Assembly (NCBI RefSeq): GCF_001578185.1
Contig: NZ_CP011008.1
Coordinates: forward strand, 2,942,001-3,006,000
Source: Peribacillus simplex
GTDB lineage: Bacteria > Bacillota > Bacilli > Bacillales > DSM-1321
Length of the DNA stretch: 64,000 nucleotides
Reading direction: 5' to 3'
In this document: one piece after another, positions 8,759 through 18,635 of the stretch
Numbering within the stretch: position 1 is the stretch's first letter
Layout: each line of letters begins with the position of its first letter
Notes under the pieces: model-generated
Databases searched by the model: none
What the model was told of the DNA's origin: nothing
Seen by the model: only the letters and a program-made list of their open reading frames with translations
Translations under genes and position numbers: made by a program

Positions 8759-8998
8759 ATGGAAATAAATGAGCGACAACCAATACTATCCCCTAAATTA
8801 ATCCATGAACTTGAAATTTTATCATCTAAAACAAATATGTCTATCCCTGAATTATTAGAAATATCTGTAGTATCACTGCTAGAAAAGGTGAATAATACCA
8901 AAGAAGTGAATGTTGGACTTAATAATAAGGAAATGATTTTAAGAAATAAAATCATCATTAATCAAAATAGAGAAGTTCTGAATAACCAGAGCACTTGA
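8759..8998 (+). CDS. Small helical protein of unknown function
   Basis: 79 residues from the ATG at 8759. The ribosome site upstream is weak (GAAAGTGGGT). The sequence PKLIHELEILSSKTNMSIPELLEISVVSLLEKV looks like a ribbon-helix-helix or short helical module, but I cannot assign a family. A strong terminator overlaps the last codons, which argues for a real transcript. Probably cytosolic. Confidence 0.55.
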   Translation: MEINERQPILSPKLIHELEILSSKTNMSIPELLEISVVSLLEKVNNTKEVNVGLNNKEMILRNKIIINQNREVLNNQST

Positions 8999-9023
8999 CC
9001 ATATAGGTTAAGTGCCTTTTTTT
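8991..9023 (+). terminator. Terminator of the small gene at 8759
   Basis: GCACTTGACC (8991-9000) pairs with GGTTAAGTGC (9006-9015), with one mismatch and a 5-base loop, followed by eight T residues. It overlaps the stop codon. Confidence 0.85.
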
Positions 9024-9303
9024 CCTTTACATTTACAATGTATGAACAACATCCGATTACTCCACTGACTTGTGTACTTAATGTTCGATTCATGACCTTA
9101 AAAACACATTAACTGCCATTATGTTAAATTGATTAGATATTCTAACATGGTTTCCAATGTAATATTTATTCCTCATTATGTAATTCCCCACCAATACGAT
9201 CAGTTAATTCCTTTGCCCTGTTTATATTTGATGAAAATACACCTAGAGTTCATTCAAGGATTTCCCATGAAAAATTATATCCGTTTGAATTTGTAATTTC
9301 GCA
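9024..9303. other. Intergenic, nothing recognised
   Basis: AT-rich sequence with no open frame having translation signals and no convincing hairpin. Confidence 0.4.
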
Positions 9304-9332
9304 TTAAAAAAAGCAGCTATTAAACTGCTTAT
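9304..9332 (-). terminator. Terminator of the RDD gene
   Basis: AAGCAG (9311-9316) and CTGCTT (9325-9330) form the stem. On the minus strand a run of seven T follows. It lies just downstream of the RDD gene stop. Confidence 0.7.
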
Positions 9333-9338
9333 CAATCT

Positions 9339-9740
9339 TCATGGTTTATTTGATGTCACGTATGTACCAGCTATGAAATCATGTATAGATCTATGATCTT
9401 TTCTTAAGCCAACCATGAATGCACTGACAATATACCCTATCCCTAATGTAACGGCATAAACTAAAGTAGCAACAAAATTCCTCATTAGCATTGTGCCTAT
9501 GCCTAATTTTTTACCGTTCACCCTAACTATGCGTATACCCAAAATCCTTTTACCCACTGTATAGCCATACCATAGTATCGGGATAATCAGCAAGTAAAGA
9601 AAGTTGACAAACGTTGAAAAGTTTTCGTTATCCCAATCACTGGTAATCAACCCGAAAATTATCGATAATGGTAAAGTTACTATTAAAAAATCCAAAAATC
9701 CTGCTAAAAAACGTTTCCAAAAGCCTACTGAATCGCTCAT
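9339..9740 (-). CDS. RDD-family membrane protein
   Basis: 133 residues with three hydrophobic segments (about 10-30, 42-60 and 88-110). It carries the RDD signature: an N-terminal GFWKRFLAGFLDFLIV with the conserved Arg and Asp, GYTVGKRILGIRIVRVNG, and C-terminal RKDHRSIHDFIAGTYV. RDD proteins are small integral membrane proteins, some linked to ion or compatible-solute transport, mostly uncharacterised. The ATG at 9738-9740 follows AAAAGGAGGAGCAAAT. It is a single gene with its own terminator. Confidence 0.88.
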   Translation of the reverse strand: MSDSVGFWKRFLAGFLDFLIVTLPLSIIFGLITSDWDNENFSTFVNFLYLLIIPILWYGYTVGKRILGIRIVRVNGKKLGIGTMLMRNFVATLVYAVTLGIGYIVSAFMVGLRKDHRSIHDFIAGTYVTSNKP

Positions 9741-10081
9741 ATTTGCTCCTCCTTTTGCATTAGTTACAGTTACCTATATTACCAATTATAAGGTTGGTGC
9801 GTAATGAGCCTTTATGCTCATAATTTTCTTCAGCAAAAAAAGTAGAACTTATATTACAGCCGATACTTGTTCTTCAAAATTAAACTCCTGAGTAATTTTT
9901 GCTTATAAACGTTTGTTTTTGCTAATCTAACTTTAATTTTCCTACGAAATAAGATACAATTTAACGAACGGCATTTAATAAATTAATGGATATAAACTGC
10001 TGTTTGAGTGAATCAGCGTAAAACTTGTGAAACAAAGTGTTGGAAACGTTGAAACAAAAGATTTTGGAGGAATGTAAATAA
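9741..10081. other. Divergent intergenic region between RDD gene and ABC-F gene
   Basis: About 340 AT-rich bases. A TTTTGGAGGAATG ribosome site ends it at the plus-strand gene. I see no clear uORF, leader peptide or terminator-antiterminator pair of the kind that controls antibiotic-resistance ABC-F genes, which fits a housekeeping ABC-F protein. Confidence 0.45.
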
Positions 10082-11701
10082 ATGATTACTGTAAATAATG
10101 TTGGTTTACGCTATGGAGATCGTAAACTGTTTGAAGATGTTAATATAAAATTCACGCCTGGTAACTGCTACGGTCTGATTGGTGCAAATGGGGCAGGTAA
10201 ATCGACGTTCTTAAAAATCCTTTCCGGTGAAGTTGAAGCACAATCCGGTGATGTCCATATGGGGCCTGGCGAACGCCTTGCCGTTCTAAAACAAGATCAC
10301 TTCGCTTTTGAAGAAGAAGAAGTCCTTAAAGTTGTCATTATGGGACATGAAAGATTATACGAAGTCATGCAAGAAAAAGATGCCATCTATATGAAGGAAA
10401 ACTTCACGGACGAAGACGGAATGAAAGCCGCCGAACTTGAAGGTGAATTTGCCGAATTAAACGGCTGGGAAGCTGAACCTGAAGCTTCCATCCTCTTAAA
10501 GGGCCTTGGCATTGCAGAAGACCTTCATACAAAGAAAATGGCCGAATTGAACGGTGGGGACAAAGTTAAAGTATTGCTTGCCCAAGCACTATTCGGTAAA
10601 CCGGATGTTCTTTTACTGGATGAGCCTACCAACCACTTGGACTTAAAAGCGATCAAATGGCTGGAAGAGTTCTTAATCAACTTCGAAAACACTGTTATCG
10701 TAGTTTCCCATGACCGGTACTTCCTTAACAAAGTTTGTACACATATCGCGGATCTCGATTTCGGTAAAATCAAAGTTTATATCGGTAACTATGACTTCTG
10801 GTATGAATCAAGCCAGCTTGCCCTTAAACTGACTCAAGATGCCAATAAGAAAAAAGAAGAAAAAATCAAAGAGCTTCAAAATTTCATCGCCCGTTTCAGT
10901 GCCAATGCATCCAAATCGAGCCAGGCGACATCCCGTAAGAAATTATTGGACAAAATCAGCTTGGATGACATACAGCCTTCTTCGCGCCGCTATCCATATG
11001 TCGGCTTTACACCTGAGCGTGAAATCGGGAACGACCTGCTTCGTGTAGATGGAATCTCGAAAACGATCGATGGCATAAAAATATTGGATAACGTCAGCTT
11101 CACGATGAATAAAGGTGACAAGATTGCATTTGTCGGTAAAGATGAGATTGCTAAAACAACCATGTTCAAAATCTTGGCAGGTGAAATCGAACCGGATAGC
11201 GGCTCATTCAAATGGGGCGTTACGACCTCTCAGGCATATTTCCCTAAGGATAATGCCGAATTCTTTGAAGGTGTCGATTTAACACTAGTCGATTGGCTCC
11301 GTCAATATTCTCCTAATGACCAGAGCGAGAGCTTCCTGCGCGGTTTCTTGGGCAGAATGTTATTCTCTGGTGATGAAGTCACCAAAAAGGCAAGTGTCCT
11401 TTCAGGGGGCGAAAAAGTCCGCTGTATGCTTTCTAAAATGATGTTAAGCGGTTCGAACGTCCTTATGCTTGATGAACCTACTAACCATCTAGACTTAGAG
11501 TCGATTACGGCGCTGAACAACGGTTTGATCAGCTTTAAAGGATCGATGATCTTCTCCTCTCATGATCATCAGTTCATCCAAACTGTGGCGAACCGTATCA
11601 TTGAACTTACACCAAAAGGAACAATCGATAAGCAAATTAGTTATGATGAGTACCTTGAAAATAGCCAATTGCAAAAACAAGTGGCAGAAATGTATAAATA
11701 A
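10082..11701 (+). CDS. ykpA: ABC-F family ATPase, YkpA/YbiT type
   Basis: 539 residues with two nucleotide-binding domains and no membrane segments, so an ABC-F translation-factor type protein acting on ribosomes. Domain 1 has Walker A GANGAGKST (about 35-43), an ABC signature LNGGDKVK and Walker B VLLLDEPTNHLD. The linker (about 240-300) is basic and helical. Domain 2 has LSGGEKVR and VLMLDEPTNHLD, but its P-loop reads GKDEIAKTT, without the usual GxGK glycine. The ATG follows TTTTGGAGGAATGTAAATA. It is monocistronic and terminated by a strong hairpin. YkpA/YbiT-like members are not known as resistance determinants. Confidence 0.88.
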   Translation: MITVNNVGLRYGDRKLFEDVNIKFTPGNCYGLIGANGAGKSTFLKILSGEVEAQSGDVHMGPGERLAVLKQDHFAFEEEEVLKVVIMGHERLYEVMQEKDAIYMKENFTDEDGMKAAELEGEFAELNGWEAEPEASILLKGLGIAEDLHTKKMAELNGGDKVKVLLAQALFGKPDVLLLDEPTNHLDLKAIKWLEEFLINFENTVIVVSHDRYFLNKVCTHIADLDFGKIKVYIGNYDFWYESSQLALKLTQDANKKKEEKIKELQNFIARFSANASKSSQATSRKKLLDKISLDDIQPSSRRYPYVGFTPEREIGNDLLRVDGISKTIDGIKILDNVSFTMNKGDKIAFVGKDEIAKTTMFKILAGEIEPDSGSFKWGVTTSQAYFPKDNAEFFEGVDLTLVDWLRQYSPNDQSESFLRGFLGRMLFSGDEVTKKASVLSGGEKVRCMLSKMMLSGSNVLMLDEPTNHLDLESITALNNGLISFKGSMIFSSHDHQFIQTVANRIIELTPKGTIDKQISYDEYLENSQLQKQVAEMYK

Positions 11702-11718
11702 GAAGTTTGTTATATGCG

Positions 11719-11746
11719 GCACATCCTTATGGGATGTGCTTTTTTC
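11719..11746 (+). terminator. Terminator of the ABC-F gene
   Basis: A perfect 8-bp stem GCACATCC / GGATGTGC with a short loop and TTTTTT, 18 bases after the stop. Confidence 0.88.
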
Positions 11747-11898
11747 GTTTGCGATCTTCCTACAGTTGTTTCCAGCCTTTAATGCATTAAAGGTATAAAA
11801 AACAGTCTGCAATAAATATAATGATATTCCCCGAAATATGAACACTGAATAATTTAATGGATAACAAGGTATATTGGTAAGAAAGGAGTGAGTTAAAA

Positions 11899-12171
11899 TT
11901 GGATGGTCATTTAGTGAAAAATATCTTTGAGGATACAGGATACCTTTTTTTATATGATAAATTCAGTTATCAATTTTATGTATCCGGATTGTTCGACTTA
12001 GTGGATCAAGAAAAAATAATTTCGGATTTTTTACATACTTATGGCTTCGATGATAAAAACCCACTCTTTTTTGACGACTTTTCCTTTTACTTCAATTGTT
12101 TTCATTATTCCCACCAAAAACAAACGATGATGAATTACTTGAAAACAGACTATGACGAACATATTTGTTAA
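11899..12171 (+). CDS. Small protein of unknown function
   Basis: 90 residues, very rich in Phe, Tyr and Asp. TTG at 11899 is taken as start because AAAGGAGTG lies 11 bases before it and no in-frame ATG is better. The product has no clear membrane segment and no family I recognise. Its composition (FLYDKFSYQFYVSGLFDL) suggests a compact cytosolic beta-rich protein. A weak hairpin with AAGGC / GCCTT arms lies at about 12179-12203. Confidence 0.55.
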   Translation: MDGHLVKNIFEDTGYLFLYDKFSYQFYVSGLFDLVDQEKIISDFLHTYGFDDKNPLFFDDFSFYFNCFHYSHQKQTMMNYLKTDYDEHIC

Positions 12172-12392
12172 GTATATAAGGCCAGATAAACTGATCATGC
12201 CTTTTATTAGCGAAAACCATTCAAAAAACACCAAAAAGTACAGTACTTACTGATTTAAGTCAAAGAGAAATACCAATTTTATCAAGGTACGGAGGAAGGA
12301 AAGTTAGTACAATAAAAATTGAACTACCAAACGCTACATTTTCCCATTTTTTCAAATTGTCTTGCCACCTTTAATTTTTCAAATTCTAAACA

Positions 12393-12902
12393 ACGAACTT
12401 CTCAGCAGCAGTTAAAATCATTTCTTTTTCAAAGCCTGCCTTTCTAGCTCTTCCAGTTTTTTTAAGGAAGTCATTTTCTGCTTCAAGGAATCTGATTCTC
12501 GCCTCGGCCTTCCTAAGTTGGTCCTCTACAGACTGTGGCTTAGAAGTGGGGCGTGATGTACTTCCTTTTCCACGTCGTTCCGTAAGGAAGCCTTCCTCAC
12601 CAAACCTTTCAAAGGTACTACGCCCGCGCTGTAGACAACGTTTAGGTTGTTTCTTTCCAATTATTTCGAGATTAAATCCCTGGTCAATGAAAATTTGAGA
12701 GGGAGATTTCCCCTTTTTATATTCCTAAACAGCTTTTGTCTTAAATTCCGGACTATAGGAAATAGATCGCTCGGAAGCACCAATGATATTTGGATTCTTT
12801 TCAAGTTCTTTAATCTGAAATTCAGTATATATATTCTTACTCATAGAAACCCTCCGTCCATACTCATTACTTCTATTGAAACATAAAAAGACCCGGATAA
12901 GG
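12393..12902 (-). pseudogene. Decayed IS3-family orfA remnant
   Basis: This stretch aligns with the orfA part of the two intact IS3-family copies in the window (reverse of 31466-31960) at high but imperfect identity. It begins within the first codons of orfB and ends about 24 bp short of the element's left tip, so both ends and nearly all orfB are gone. Two lesions inactivate it: a one-base insertion in the run near 12460 shifts the frame, and AAG has become TAG near 12726. It shows an older visit by the same element family. Confidence 0.85.
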
Positions 12903-13370
12903 GGGCTGTTGACAAAATGGGGGAGAGCTTTTGCTCCATCCCCATTTTGATTTTTATCGTTAATTGCTGTTTATTTATTATTTTTCTTCACTTTTTTGTA
13001 GCTAGTTCATTACTTTTATGATTCGTTTTAAGTTTAATGCCAACGCAGAGGCATTGTTCATGGATTTTTTGAATGCCCCTCTTATATGTCTTATATAAAT
13101 TGTGCTTTATTTTCATGGTGCCAAATGAGCCTTCACACCAGATTCTTCTTAGTTTTTGAACCAGTTTGTAACCACTTGTTTTTGTCCTTTTCATGTTTTC
13201 TATAGTTCATGGGCGATGGGGCGTGATATGGTTCTTTTGGTCGCTGTTTTCCCGAAGCATTCCACTCTGAGATGACAGACTTTACAGTCATTGGTTTTTG
13301 CCGAATAGGTCTTGTAATTTGTTTCGCCACTTCTCATTAAATGTGTAAAGACTAGTTCCTTCTTGAACAA
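12903..13370 (-). pseudogene. Decayed IS1182-type transposase C-terminus
   Basis: Three short overlapping minus-strand frames together give the C-terminal part of a DDE transposase. Frame one has a zinc-cluster-like CKVCHLRVECFGK near 13270, and another has RRIWCEGSFGTMKIKHNLYK and RGIQKIHEQCLCVGIKL near 13030-13150. These signatures are typical of IS1182-family proteins. Frameshifts split the pieces and the N-terminal half is missing. A GGGG-arm hairpin at about 12916-12950 may be the element end. Confidence 0.75.
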
Positions 13371-13385
13371 CCGCTTATATAAACT

Positions 13386-13438
13386 AAAAATCGCGATGCA
13401 CCTAGACTCCCTAAGCCAGGTGTACCGCGATTTTTTCA
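13386..13438 (-). terminator. Terminator of the fructokinase unit
   Basis: Arms AAATCGCG and CGCGATTT flank further pairing CACCT / AGGTG, and a T run follows on both strands. It sits just downstream of the fructokinase stop on the minus strand. Confidence 0.8.
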
Positions 13439-13462
13439 CATTCCGAAACAATACGATGAAGA

Positions 13463-14428
13463 CTAAATCTTATATATATCCTCTTCGTTTGGTAGAGAAG
13501 AAATCGCTCCTACCTTCGTACACACGACGGCACCTACTTTATTTGCAAAAAGAATGATCTCTTTAAGTTTACTAAAATCACTAAGAATTGTGTCATAGGA
13601 CTCAAGATTTGCAAATTGAAATAAAGCAGCACCGACAAATGCATCACCAGCACCAGTTGAGTCAATTGAATTTACTTCGACGCTGTTTATTACACTCATT
13701 CCACTTCCATTTGAAAGAAGAGTGCCTTCCCATCCAAGGGTAACAGCCACTATTTTTGCCCCTAAATGATGGAGCATTGCTATTCCATCATATTTATCCA
13801 TTTTTCCCGTGATTAGTTCAAGCTCTACTTCGCTTACTTTTACAAAGTCAGCCATTGATATACCCTTTCTGGCTAAACGAATAAATTCAGCCACTCTATT
13901 TTTCCATAAATCATGTCGGAAGTTAGGGTCAAACGATAGAAATATCCCCCTATTTTGTGCAAATTCCATTGCCTTTAAATAAGTTGTTTTAAAAGGGTTT
14001 TCCAGAAATGCAGTTGCAGATCCAAAGTGAATGATCTTTGCACCACTTAATCTATCTAGGTATAAGTTATCCTCTGTTAAATTTCGATCCGCTCCTCTAT
14101 TGAATACAAAATCCCTTTCACCATTTGCTTGTAAAGAAACAAATGCTAAAGTAGTTGGTGCTAAATCGTCAATAACAATCATCGATGTATCAACCCCCAC
14201 CTCTTTCATCGTTTCTATTAAAAATAATCCAAATGGGTCATTTCCTACTTTTCCAATAAGACTCGCTTCCCCACCTAGCCTTGAAATAGCAGCTGCGACA
14301 TTCGCTGGTGCACCCCCGGCTTTCTTTAGAAAATGATTACCTTCCATTAAATTAACATCAATATCTGTACAATAAAAATCGATTAAAAGCTCCCCAACGC
14401 ATATGACTGCGCGGTTTGTTTTATTCAT
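13463..14428 (-). CDS. PfkB-family fructokinase
   Basis: 321 residues. PfkB/ribokinase signatures are clear: N-terminal GELLIDFY, the substrate-binding [16 protein letters not shown] (about 38-53), and the C-terminal [12 protein letters not shown] with the catalytic Asp and anion hole. Enzymes of this class phosphorylate fructose to fructose-6-phosphate in the cytosol. The specificity call rests on context: it lies immediately after a secreted fructan hydrolase and a sugar ABC importer on the same strand. The ATG follows GGAGAGTGTAATGTAA. A hairpin in the gap to the upstream gene may set its level separately. Confidence 0.85.
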   Translation of the reverse strand: MNKTNRAVICVGELLIDFYCTDIDVNLMEGNHFLKKAGGAPANVAAAISRLGGEASLIGKVGNDPFGLFLIETMKEVGVDTSMIVIDDLAPTTLAFVSLQANGERDFVFNRGADRNLTEDNLYLDRLSGAKIIHFGSATAFLENPFKTTYLKAMEFAQNRGIFLSFDPNFRHDLWKNRVAEFIRLARKGISMADFVKVSEVELELITGKMDKYDGIAMLHHLGAKIVAVTLGWEGTLLSNGSGMSVINSVEVNSIDSTGAGDAFVGAALFQFANLESYDTILSDFSKLKEIILFANKVGAVVCTKVGAISSLPNEEDIYKI

Positions 14429-14466
14429 TTACATTACACTCTCCATTCTTGTGATTTAGGTAAAAT

Positions 14467-14497
14467 GAAAGGCTATCGATCATTTTCGACAGCCTTC
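14467..14497 (-). terminator. Intercistronic hairpin between fructanase and fructokinase genes
   Basis: GAAGGCTGTCGA pairs with TCGATAGCCTTTC (one mismatch) around a short loop, followed by ATTTTACC on the minus strand. The short T run suggests partial termination or a processing site inside the operon. Confidence 0.55.
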
Positions 14498-14545
14498 ATA
14501 AACTCTTACTATCAACCCCTCTTTAATAGGCTTGAAATTTAGTCT

Positions 14546-17500
14546 TTATCTTTTCCATATACTCTTTAAAGGGTATATTTTCAAAGACTTTAATGTAACT
14601 TCTCCACCCTTGCTATAAATTTGTAATCCTTTACTTGATGGATCCGGGAAAATTTGATCAGAAATAACCGTTTCACCTTTGTTTCCAAACACTTCTACAG
14701 CAGATCGGTCAATGAAAATATGCATTTTCACAGTCCCATTTAATGCATGTAACGGTCCGTCATGCTTACCGACCACATTGTTCCCATAATCAAAGCTTCC
14801 TGAATTTGAACGGTCTACGAATAATTGTTTGGTGGCAACATCATAGCCAATAGTCGTATATTCAGTTGCTCCTTTACGAACTTGAAAGCCGAATTCAGTT
14901 GCTTTTATATCATCTACATCAAACTCAGCTATCATTTCAAATGAATCTTCTGATAGTTTGGATAGGAGATTACTTTCACCAGATATGACTTTATTTTTAT
15001 ATGAAATTTTTTCACTCTTATCTCGAATGGTTTTTAAAGAAACTGGTGTTTGTTTTAAACGTAAACCTTCTTCTGTCTGAGTTAGCTCCAACTTTCTTGG
15101 CAATGTCGTTGAACTTCTCCAAGTCGAAGTTGGTGTATGATTTGCATATAGCCAATTACTCATCCAGCCAATCCAATATTTTTCGCCATTCTTCCCTTCA
15201 ATTCCGCTCCAATCAACTGCGGCATAATAATCTGCACCGTAGTCAGTCCATAACACTTGATCGGAAGGGTTTTCATTTTTAAACGTTTTCCCGTCAAAGG
15301 TACCTACAAAATATTGCATACCTGACCCGCCTGCAGGAGCGCCATCATTAATGCTTACCTGTAGTACCCATTTTGTTTTTGAAGGGTCACCATCAATTGG
15401 TAATTCGATTAGAGTAGGACATTCCCAAATCCCTCCGTTACTACCATGAGTAGAAGGTATCCACTCTCCAGAAACAGCAGACCAGTCTGTAAGGATGCCG
15501 CTTTCTTTCGAATCGCCTTTCTCAGGCTCTTTGGCAACTTGGTCTACTTCATTTGGCATGGCCCCTTCATTATAAACATTAACATCATCCATGTTTATAT
15601 GACCCCAACCACCTGTAGCTTTGTCTACAGCTTTAATATATAACACTTCTCCAATGTATTTAGACGCATCCCAGACGTATTTTTGATATTTTTCTTCTTT
15701 AAAATTGGTATTGGCTTGTCGAATTAATTCTTGATCATCAGAGGCTCTCACTAACGAAACATAGCGGTTGTTGATACCATTACCACCGCCCAACAGAAAG
15801 TTGATTTCTCCAGAGCCACCTAGTTTAAAATATGAGGAGTGCAGTTCACCTGTTGCGTCATCTCCCTTTTGAAGATCAGTAAACCCCCATAGGTGGTAGT
15901 TTCCTTGGTGGCCGAAATCCCCTCCCCAGTATGATGGTACATTTGTCACATGATCTTTTGTGAAAGCATTACCTTCGATTGTAGTCCACCCAGTTAGATC
16001 ACCTGTCTCAAAGTCATGATTAGTAACTTCCTTCTCATTTGTCATGATGTTCTTACCAACTTGAACATCTTGGAATAACGTGGATGAATTCCAAACATTT
16101 AAGCCAAAATGTCCTGACGAAAAAGTTGAATCATTTACATCATGAATGAGATTTCCATCTAAAGAAATTTTAATGTTTTTTCCATGGGTGCTTGCTTTTA
16201 AATGGTACCTTTTATCTGTATCTAGATTTATTGTTTTTTCAGCTAGAATGGATATGTCTCCATTTTCGATTTTCATGATTTTTATTGTATCGTTTAAAGC
16301 ATCGATATTCGCCATATAACCGTTTGTTGCATTAGGATCTGCACGAAAAAAGAGCGAGCCGGCTCCATTGCCACCTTTTTCCCCAGATATCTCAATGTTT
16401 GCTTCATAAAAAAAGTTATCCCCTGTTTGACCACTCATTACAAAAGCATCCTCCGTAGAGGTTCCACTTTTTCCATCCATCGTGTTCTCCCAGCTTCCAT
16501 TTACATTTGTCCATTTTGATAAATTGGTTTCAAAGTTAGATGTATTCTTGAACTCCACATTTCGAAAGGCAGCCGTTGAATTCCACGCTGACAATCCATA
16601 GTATCCATAATCGAATTCTATATCTGTTTTTTTTATAACGGATTGATCGTTTACAGAGACTTGAATTTGATCCCCATCTGTTTCCACCTTCACATGGTAG
16701 GTAGTTGAAGTTTTGAGGGTAAAAGGTTTTCTCGCAATTTCCTCGTTTGCTCCATCTACATTCTTACTTAATGTTATGACATCGTTTTTGGCATCTAAGC
16801 TCGCAACATAGCCGTTCTTTGCACGCCTATCTGACCGAAAAACTAAACCGCCTGCCCCTTCTCTCCCATTCTTTTCATTAAGGGTAATATCTCCCTCATA
16901 ACTAAATGATTCACCTGTCTGGGATGACATGCTATAAGAAGTTCTGTCTAAGCTATTTGCTTGTATTCCACCATCTTCGCCGAATTCACTTGCATACTCC
17001 CACTCTTTTAAATTAGGTGAGGTATAAAACATGATCTTATCCTTAGCCGCTAACGACATAACCCATTGGTTTGATTCTTCATGCCAAAATACTTTAGGAT
17101 CGCGCCAATCTTGTAAAGGAGGGTCTGGCATTACGGGATTCCCTTTATACTTTTCCCAAGTTCTTCCCTTATCTAAGCTATACGCTATACTTTGGACTTG
17201 CTTATCCCCTGAATGCGTAAAGATGGCAACCATTGCTTCTTTCCCAAAGCCAGCCGTATTGTTCCAATCAATAACAGCACTCCCCGAGAAAATCTGGCCG
17301 TTTTCATCCGGCGATAAAGCAATCGGCAAATGCTCCCAATTAACAAGATCTTTACTGACAGCATGCCCCCAATGCATCGGTCCCCATGTCGTTCCATACG
17401 GATGATATTGATAAAACAAATGATATTCACCTTTATAAAAAACCATACCATTCGGATCATTCATCCAGTTAGCTTCAGGAGAAAAATGAAATTGATTACG

Positions 17501-17602
17501 GTATGGTTCATTATAATACCCAGGATTTTCTGCATATGCACTATTAAATGGTAAACAAGTGACAGTTGAACATATTAGTAGAGTACTAATAATCCTCTTC
17601 AC
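14546..17602 (-). CDS. Secreted GH32 fructan hydrolase with large inserted modules
   Basis: 1018 residues with a signal peptide (cleavage near SAYA-EN). The GH32 five-blade propeller motifs are present: WMNDPNG with nucleophile Asp49, WRDP at 166-169, and WECP with acid/base Glu727. A beta-sandwich follows from about 850. Between RDP and ECP about 490 residues are inserted. They hold two similar concanavalin-like modules (about 215-353 and 357-517, each with GREGAGG/GGNGAGS-[LV]-FFR-type signatures) and a jelly-roll module (about 525-675, DFETGDLTGWT), like CBM66-type fructan-binding domains. Related enzymes such as SacC release fructose from levan or inulin. The GTG start at 17600-17602 follows AAAGGGATGTGAAATAAA. 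Confidence 0.88.
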   Translation of the reverse strand: MKRIISTLLICSTVTCLPFNSAYAENPGYYNEPYRNQFHFSPEANWMNDPNGMVFYKGEYHLFYQYHPYGTTWGPMHWGHAVSKDLVNWEHLPIALSPDENGQIFSGSAVIDWNNTAGFGKEAMVAIFTHSGDKQVQSIAYSLDKGRTWEKYKGNPVMPDPPLQDWRDPKVFWHEESNQWVMSLAAKDKIMFYTSPNLKEWEYASEFGEDGGIQANSLDRTSYSMSSQTGESFSYEGDITLNEKNGREGAGGLVFRSDRRAKNGYVASLDAKNDVITLSKNVDGANEEIARKPFTLKTSTTYHVKVETDGDQIQVSVNDQSVIKKTDIEFDYGYYGLSAWNSTAAFRNVEFKNTSNFETNLSKWTNVNGSWENTMDGKSGTSTEDAFVMSGQTGDNFFYEANIEISGEKGGNGAGSLFFRADPNATNGYMANIDALNDTIKIMKIENGDISILAEKTINLDTDKRYHLKASTHGKNIKISLDGNLIHDVNDSTFSSGHFGLNVWNSSTLFQDVQVGKNIMTNEKEVTNHDFETGDLTGWTTIEGNAFTKDHVTNVPSYWGGDFGHQGNYHLWGFTDLQKGDDATGELHSSYFKLGGSGEINFLLGGGNGINNRYVSLVRASDDQELIRQANTNFKEEKYQKYVWDASKYIGEVLYIKAVDKATGGWGHINMDDVNVYNEGAMPNEVDQVAKEPEKGDSKESGILTDWSAVSGEWIPSTHGSNGGIWECPTLIELPIDGDPSKTKWVLQVSINDGAPAGGSGMQYFVGTFDGKTFKNENPSDQVLWTDYGADYYAAVDWSGIEGKNGEKYWIGWMSNWLYANHTPTSTWRSSTTLPRKLELTQTEEGLRLKQTPVSLKTIRDKSEKISYKNKVISGESNLLSKLSEDSFEMIAEFDVDDIKATEFGFQVRKGATEYTTIGYDVATKQLFVDRSNSGSFDYGNNVVGKHDGPLHALNGTVKMHIFIDRSAVEVFGNKGETVISDQIFPDPSSKGLQIYSKGGEVTLKSLKIYPLKSIWKR

Positions 17603-17648
17603 CTTTATTTCACATCCCTTTTTTAAAATCTAAAATGACATGTGATCG

Positions 17649-18635
17649 TTATGCTGGACTATTTCCGCGCAATCGATCTAATAGAACGGCTGCCACAATG
17701 ACTCCACCTTTTACAACTAACTGCCAATAATAGTTGACATCCATTAGAGTTAACCCATTACTGATTACCCCCATAATTAAAACCCCAATAATTGTTCCTA
17801 TTATTTTCCCTTTTCCACCTGTTAAACTTGTTCCTCCTAGAATAACAGCAGCAATTGCGTCTAACTCATACATTTGACCAGCAGTTGGCTGTCCAGAAAA
17901 CAACCTTCCCGCTAAAACGACTCCTCCTAAACCAGCTAGTAAACCACTAATCGAATACACATTGATTAAAGACTTTTCAACCTTAATTCCAGTTAACCGA
18001 GCTGCCTCTTCATTGCCACCAATCGCATAAATATGACGACCGAACATCGTATATTTAAGAACAAAAAACATCACAACATATACTAAAGACATGATATAAA
18101 TAGGAGTGGGAATTCCGAAAATACTTCCACCACCGATGAATTTAAATGTTTCGTTTTGTAAAACAATTGGATAACCGCCACTAATGACATAAGCGAGTCC
18201 ACGAACATATGTGAAGCTGCCTAGTGTGACAATAAATGCTGGTAACTTTGCTTTGGCTGTAAGAAACCCATTAATCAGTCCTACTGCATACCCTACTAGT
18301 ACGCCTGATAACATCGCAATTATAGGATTAACTCCTGCAGAAGAGACCATGACTGAGATAACGCCAGATAGAGCAACTGTTGCACCAACTGATAAATCAA
18401 TACCACCAGTTAAAATAACGATTGTCATCCCAGCAGCTAAAATAGCAATAATGGAAACTTGTTTTAATACATTCAATAAATTGGCTGTATCTAAAAAATT
18501 TGGTGCTGTAAATGAAAGTACTACACACAATACTAATAAAATCATGATCATGCCAAGCCTATTCCATAAAGAATAAAGGACATTTCCTATATTTAGGCGT
18601 TGTGAATGTGTAATAGTTTGCGTATTCCCTCTCAT
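17649..18635 (-). CDS. Sugar ABC importer permease (RbsC/FrcC type)
   Basis: 328 residues with about ten hydrophobic segments. CUT2-type permease signatures include GMTIVILTGGIDLSVGA, TLGSFTYVRGLAYVISGG, AIGGNEEAARLTGI (the EAA-like loop touching the ATPase) and LGGTSLTGGKG. It forms the membrane channel of an ABC transporter for a monosaccharide. The ATG overlaps the upstream ATPase stop in an ATGA arrangement. Its position between the importer ATPase and the fructan hydrolase suggests fructose as substrate; ribose is the family default and cannot be excluded by sequence alone. Confidence 0.9.
   Translation of the reverse strand: MRGNTQTITHSQRLNIGNVLYSLWNRLGMIMILLVLCVVLSFTAPNFLDTANLLNVLKQVSIIAILAAGMTIVILTGGIDLSVGATVALSGVISVMVSSAGVNPIIAMLSGVLVGYAVGLINGFLTAKAKLPAFIVTLGSFTYVRGLAYVISGGYPIVLQNETFKFIGGGSIFGIPTPIYIMSLVYVVMFFVLKYTMFGRHIYAIGGNEEAARLTGIKVEKSLINVYSISGLLAGLGGVVLAGRLFSGQPTAGQMYELDAIAAVILGGTSLTGGKGKIIGTIIGVLIMGVISNGLTLMDVNYYWQLVVKGGVIVAAVLLDRLRGNSPA

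Noticed and set aside
15001-15282. 93-residue plus-strand frame opposite the fructanase gene
   Set aside because: Antisense shadow of a well supported gene.
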